Source of the DNA: Polaromonas sp.
Lineage (GTDB): Bacteria; Pseudomonadota; Gammaproteobacteria; Burkholderiales; Burkholderiaceae_C
NCBI GenBank assembly: GCA_013205645.1
Contig: JABMMH010000183.1
Span: 1-7,016, forward strand
Reading direction: 5' to 3'
DNA length: 7,016 nt
A program made the translations under genes and the position numbers. Every line of letters starts with the position of its first letter. Position 1 is the first letter of the stretch. The notes below the pieces were generated by a model. It did no database searches. It was given only the letters and a program-made list of their open reading frames with translations, and had not been told where the DNA came from. Below, in pieces: positions 4,610 to 7,016 of this stretch.

Positions 4610-7016
4610 ATGCAATTTCCAGAATCCTGGCTGCGCGAATTCTGCAATCCGCCCCTGACCACCCAGCAGCTTGCTGATACGCTGACCATGGCGGGGCTCG
4701 AGGTTGAAGAAACCAGGCCCGTCGCACCCCCGTTCACCCACATAGTCGTCGGAGAAATCAAGGACGCTGTTCAGCACCCCAATGCCGACAGGCTTCGCGT
4801 GTGCCAGGTCGATGTAGGACAGGGGAGTTTGCTGAACATCGTTTGCGGCGCGCCGAACGCACGAGCAGGCATCAAGGTGCCGTGTGCACTGGTAGGTGCC
4901 GAGTTACCCCCGGGTGACGATGGCAAACCTTTTTACATCAAAAGCGGCTTGCTGCGCGGGGTGGAAAGCCAGGGCATGTTGTGCTCGGCGCGTGAGCTCA
5001 AACTATCAGAAGACCACGGCGGCCTGCTTGAACTGGCTGCCGATGCGCCGCTGGGCCAGAATATTCGCGAGCACCTTCAGCTCGATGACATGCTTTTGAC
5101 CTTGAAGCTGACGCCGAATCTCGCGCATTGCCTGAGCGTCTACGGTGTGGCGCGTGAAGTCGCTGCGCTGACGGGGGCGCCATTGAAATCGCCGGTGCAC
5201 GCAGCCGTTGTTGTCGGTGACACGTCTCGGCTGTCGGTCGGAATCAGCGCGCCTGATTTATGCGGTCGCTTTTCCGGACGCGTGGTTCGCAATCTAAATA
5301 CCCAGGCGGCCACGCCGGCCTGGATGATTGATCGACTTGCGCGCTGCGGCCAGCGCAGCGTCACTGCGCTGGTGGATATTTCCAACTATGTGATGTTTGA
5401 ATTCGGACAGCCGTCGCATATTTTTGATCTTGACAAGATTCATGGCGGGCTGGAGGTGCGTTGGGGTCAGGCTGGCGAAACGCTCAAGCTGCTCAATGGA
5501 AGTACCGTCACGGTTGACGAGAAAGTGGGTGTCATCGCGGATGATCATCAGGTCGAGTCGCTGGCGGGCATCATGGGCGGTGACGCGACGGCTGTGTCTG
5601 ACGATACAAGGCATGTCTATGTTGAAGCTGCCTTCTGGTGGCCCAAGGCCATTGCCGGGCGTTCGCGTCGCTACAATTTTTCGACCGATGCCGGCCACCG
5701 TTTCGAGCGCGGAGTGGATCCTGGGCAGACCGTCGAGTGCCTAGAACGGATCACCCAGCTGATCATTGATATCTGCGGTACCCCCGAAACCGTGTGCGGA
5801 CCGGTGGACGATCAGAAGGTCAACGTGCCGAACGCGGCACCGGTGGCCTTGCGCGTCGCTCGCGCAGCCAAGGTCATTGGCATGCCGCTGGCTCAGGCTC
5901 AATGTGTCGATGTCCTCACGCGCCTCGGTTTGGCGGTGATCGAAGCCGAAGGCGTGTTGAGCGTGACGCCGCCCAGTTACCGGTTTGACCTCCAGATTGA
6001 AGAAGATTTGATCGAAGAGGTTGTTCGCATGGTGGGATACGAGCATTTGCCCGCCACGGCGCCATTGGCACCGATCACGGCGAAGATTCGCCCGGAAACT
6101 CAACACAGTCCGTTTGCACTACGCCGCGCGCTCGCAGCTTTGGGATACCAGGAAACTATCAATTTCAGCTTTGTTGATGAGCGCTGGGAGCATGAGTTGG
6201 CCGGCAATCCGAATCCCGTGAAGTTGTTAAATCCGATTGCCAGCCAGATGAGCGCCATGCGTTCATCATTGCTGGGTTCATTGGTGCAGGCTCTTAAATT
6301 CAACCTGGATCGCAAAGCGGCCCGCGTCAACATCTTTGAACTCGGGCGGATTTTTCTGCGTGACGCCCAAAGCCTGGACACAGACACTTCCGTCGCTGGA
6401 TTCAGCCAGCCGATGCGGGTGGCTGGACTCGCCTATGGTCCGCGCGCCACCCTGCACTGGGATGGCAGTGACAAGGTCGTCGATTTCTTTGATGTCAAAG
6501 GTGATGTCGAGGCCTTGCTGGCCCCCCTGCAAGCCACGTTCTCACCGGCGGTCCACCCCGCTTTGCATCCCGGTCGCTCGGCCACCGTGTCGCTTGACGG
6601 GCAAGTGATTGGTTTTGTCGGCGAGCTGCACCCGAAATGGCGTCAGGCGTACGAGCTGGCTCAGGCACCATTGGTTTTTGAGCTGGCACTGGACGCGATT
6701 TTGGCGCGCCGCATGCCTCTTTTTGAGGTTGTCAGCAAGTTTCAGCCTGTCGAGCGCGATATTGCCGTGATCGTGCCAGAGAGCACGACGCACTCGGCAT
6801 TGATGGCAGCAATTGGAGGTGCCGATACCAAGGGCTTGCTTAAAGACGCGCGCTTGTTTGACGTTTACCGCCCCCAGCCGGGATCGACGACCATACAGTC
6901 CGGTGAAAAAAGCCTTGCCGTTCGATTGGTTCTTTCAGGCGACGCCGCTACACTGACTGACGAACAAATTGAGGCTGCCGTTCAGGCCGTTATTGCCAGT
7001 CTGCAAAACGTCATGC
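4610..7016 (+). CDS. pheT: Phenylalanyl-tRNA synthetase beta subunit, 3'-truncated by the window edge
   Basis: Non-catalytic partner of PheS; it binds tRNA-Phe and hydrolyses Tyr-tRNA-Phe. The frame is open from ATG at 4610 through the window end, giving 802 visible residues against about 795-815 in the family, so probably only a few C-terminal residues are missing. Domains in order: N-terminal MQFPESWLREF; tRNA-binding OB fold (about 45-150, VVGEIKDAVQHPNADRLRV and VCGAPNARAGIKVP); B3/B4 editing domain (about 210-390) with VDISNYVMFEFGQPSHIFDLD, where H270 matches the E. coli editing-site His261, then AGIMGG and TDAGHRFERGVDP; B5 (about 405-475, RFDLQIEEDLIEEVVRMVGY); the inactive synthetase-like core; and the ferredoxin-fold anticodon-binding domain (from about 705, KFQPVERDIAVIVPE). 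No Shine-Dalgarno sequence is evident in the 29-base gap after pheS, so translational coupling to pheS is likely. Confidence 0.96.
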   Translation, partial: MQFPESWLREFCNPPLTTQQLADTLTMAGLEVEETRPVAPPFTHIVVGEIKDAVQHPNADRLRVCQVDVGQGSLLNIVCGAPNARAGIKVPCALVGAELPPGDDGKPFYIKSGLLRGVESQGMLCSARELKLSEDHGGLLELAADAPLGQNIREHLQLDDMLLTLKLTPNLAHCLSVYGVAREVAALTGAPLKSPVHAAVVVGDTSRLSVGISAPDLCGRFSGRVVRNLNTQAATPAWMIDRLARCGQRSVTALVDISNYVMFEFGQPSHIFDLDKIHGGLEVRWGQAGETLKLLNGSTVTVDEKVGVIADDHQVESLAGIMGGDATAVSDDTRHVYVEAAFWWPKAIAGRSRRYNFSTDAGHRFERGVDPGQTVECLERITQLIIDICGTPETVCGPVDDQKVNVPNAAPVALRVARAAKVIGMPLAQAQCVDVLTRLGLAVIEAEGVLSVTPPSYRFDLQIEEDLIEEVVRMVGYEHLPATAPLAPITAKIRPETQHSPFALRRALAALGYQETINFSFVDERWEHELAGNPNPVKLLNPIASQMSAMRSSLLGSLVQALKFNLDRKAARVNIFELGRIFLRDAQSLDTDTSVAGFSQPMRVAGLAYGPRATLHWDGSDKVVDFFDVKGDVEALLAPLQATFSPAVHPALHPGRSATVSLDGQVIGFVGELHPKWRQAYELAQAPLVFELALDAILARRMPLFEVVSKFQPVERDIAVIVPESTTHSALMAAIGGADTKGLLKDARLFDVYRPQPGSTTIQSGEKSLAVRLVLSGDAATLTDEQIEAAVQAVIASLQNVM

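Overview
The window is a piece of conserved bacterial core genome carrying translation genes in the order thrS (5' end cut off) - infC - rpmI - rplT - pheS - pheT (3' end cut off), all on the + strand. The proteins read as betaproteobacterial. The PheS and IF3 sequences, and a dispersed intergenic repeat built around ATAGCTGCTTGCGC, point to the Comamonadaceae (Burkholderiales; the Polaromonas/Rhodoferax/Acidovorax neighbourhood). That placement is from memory of the families, not from a search.

Layout. Positions 1-1772 hold threonyl-tRNA synthetase from roughly E. coli residue 48 to its stop. A 95-base gap follows, containing a weak hairpin and a reverse-oriented copy of the dispersed repeat. 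infC (1868-2461) starts at a non-canonical ATC codon with a good ribosome binding site. The 292 bases between infC and rpmI contain no gene but are rich in structure: two strong adjacent hairpins, then three tandem 30-31-base units each carrying the palindrome GCCACTTACAAGTGGC, then a further hairpin just before the rpmI ribosome binding site. rpmI (2754-2957) and rplT (2983-3342) are tightly coupled and each has an AAGGAG site. The 158-base rplT-pheS gap holds a second, opposite copy of the dispersed repeat, whose end forms part of a strong intrinsic terminator. pheS (3501-4580) and pheT (4610-7016, running off the edge) follow with weak or absent Shine-Dalgarno sequences.

Functionally, thrS and pheST charge tRNA-Thr and tRNA-Phe, infC encodes initiation factor IF3, and rpmI/rplT encode 50S proteins L35 and L20. 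In enterobacteria this cluster is controlled by IF3 autoregulation through its non-AUG start, by L20 repression of the rpmI leader, and by attenuation ahead of pheST. Here the first is supported by the ATC start. The long rpmI leader is a plausible site for the second but shows an unusual repeat array. For the third there is a terminator but no recognisable Phe-rich leader peptide.

No mobile element with a transposase, CRISPR array, defence system, tRNA or rRNA gene was seen. The coding content is ordinary; what deserves a second look is in the three intergenic regions.
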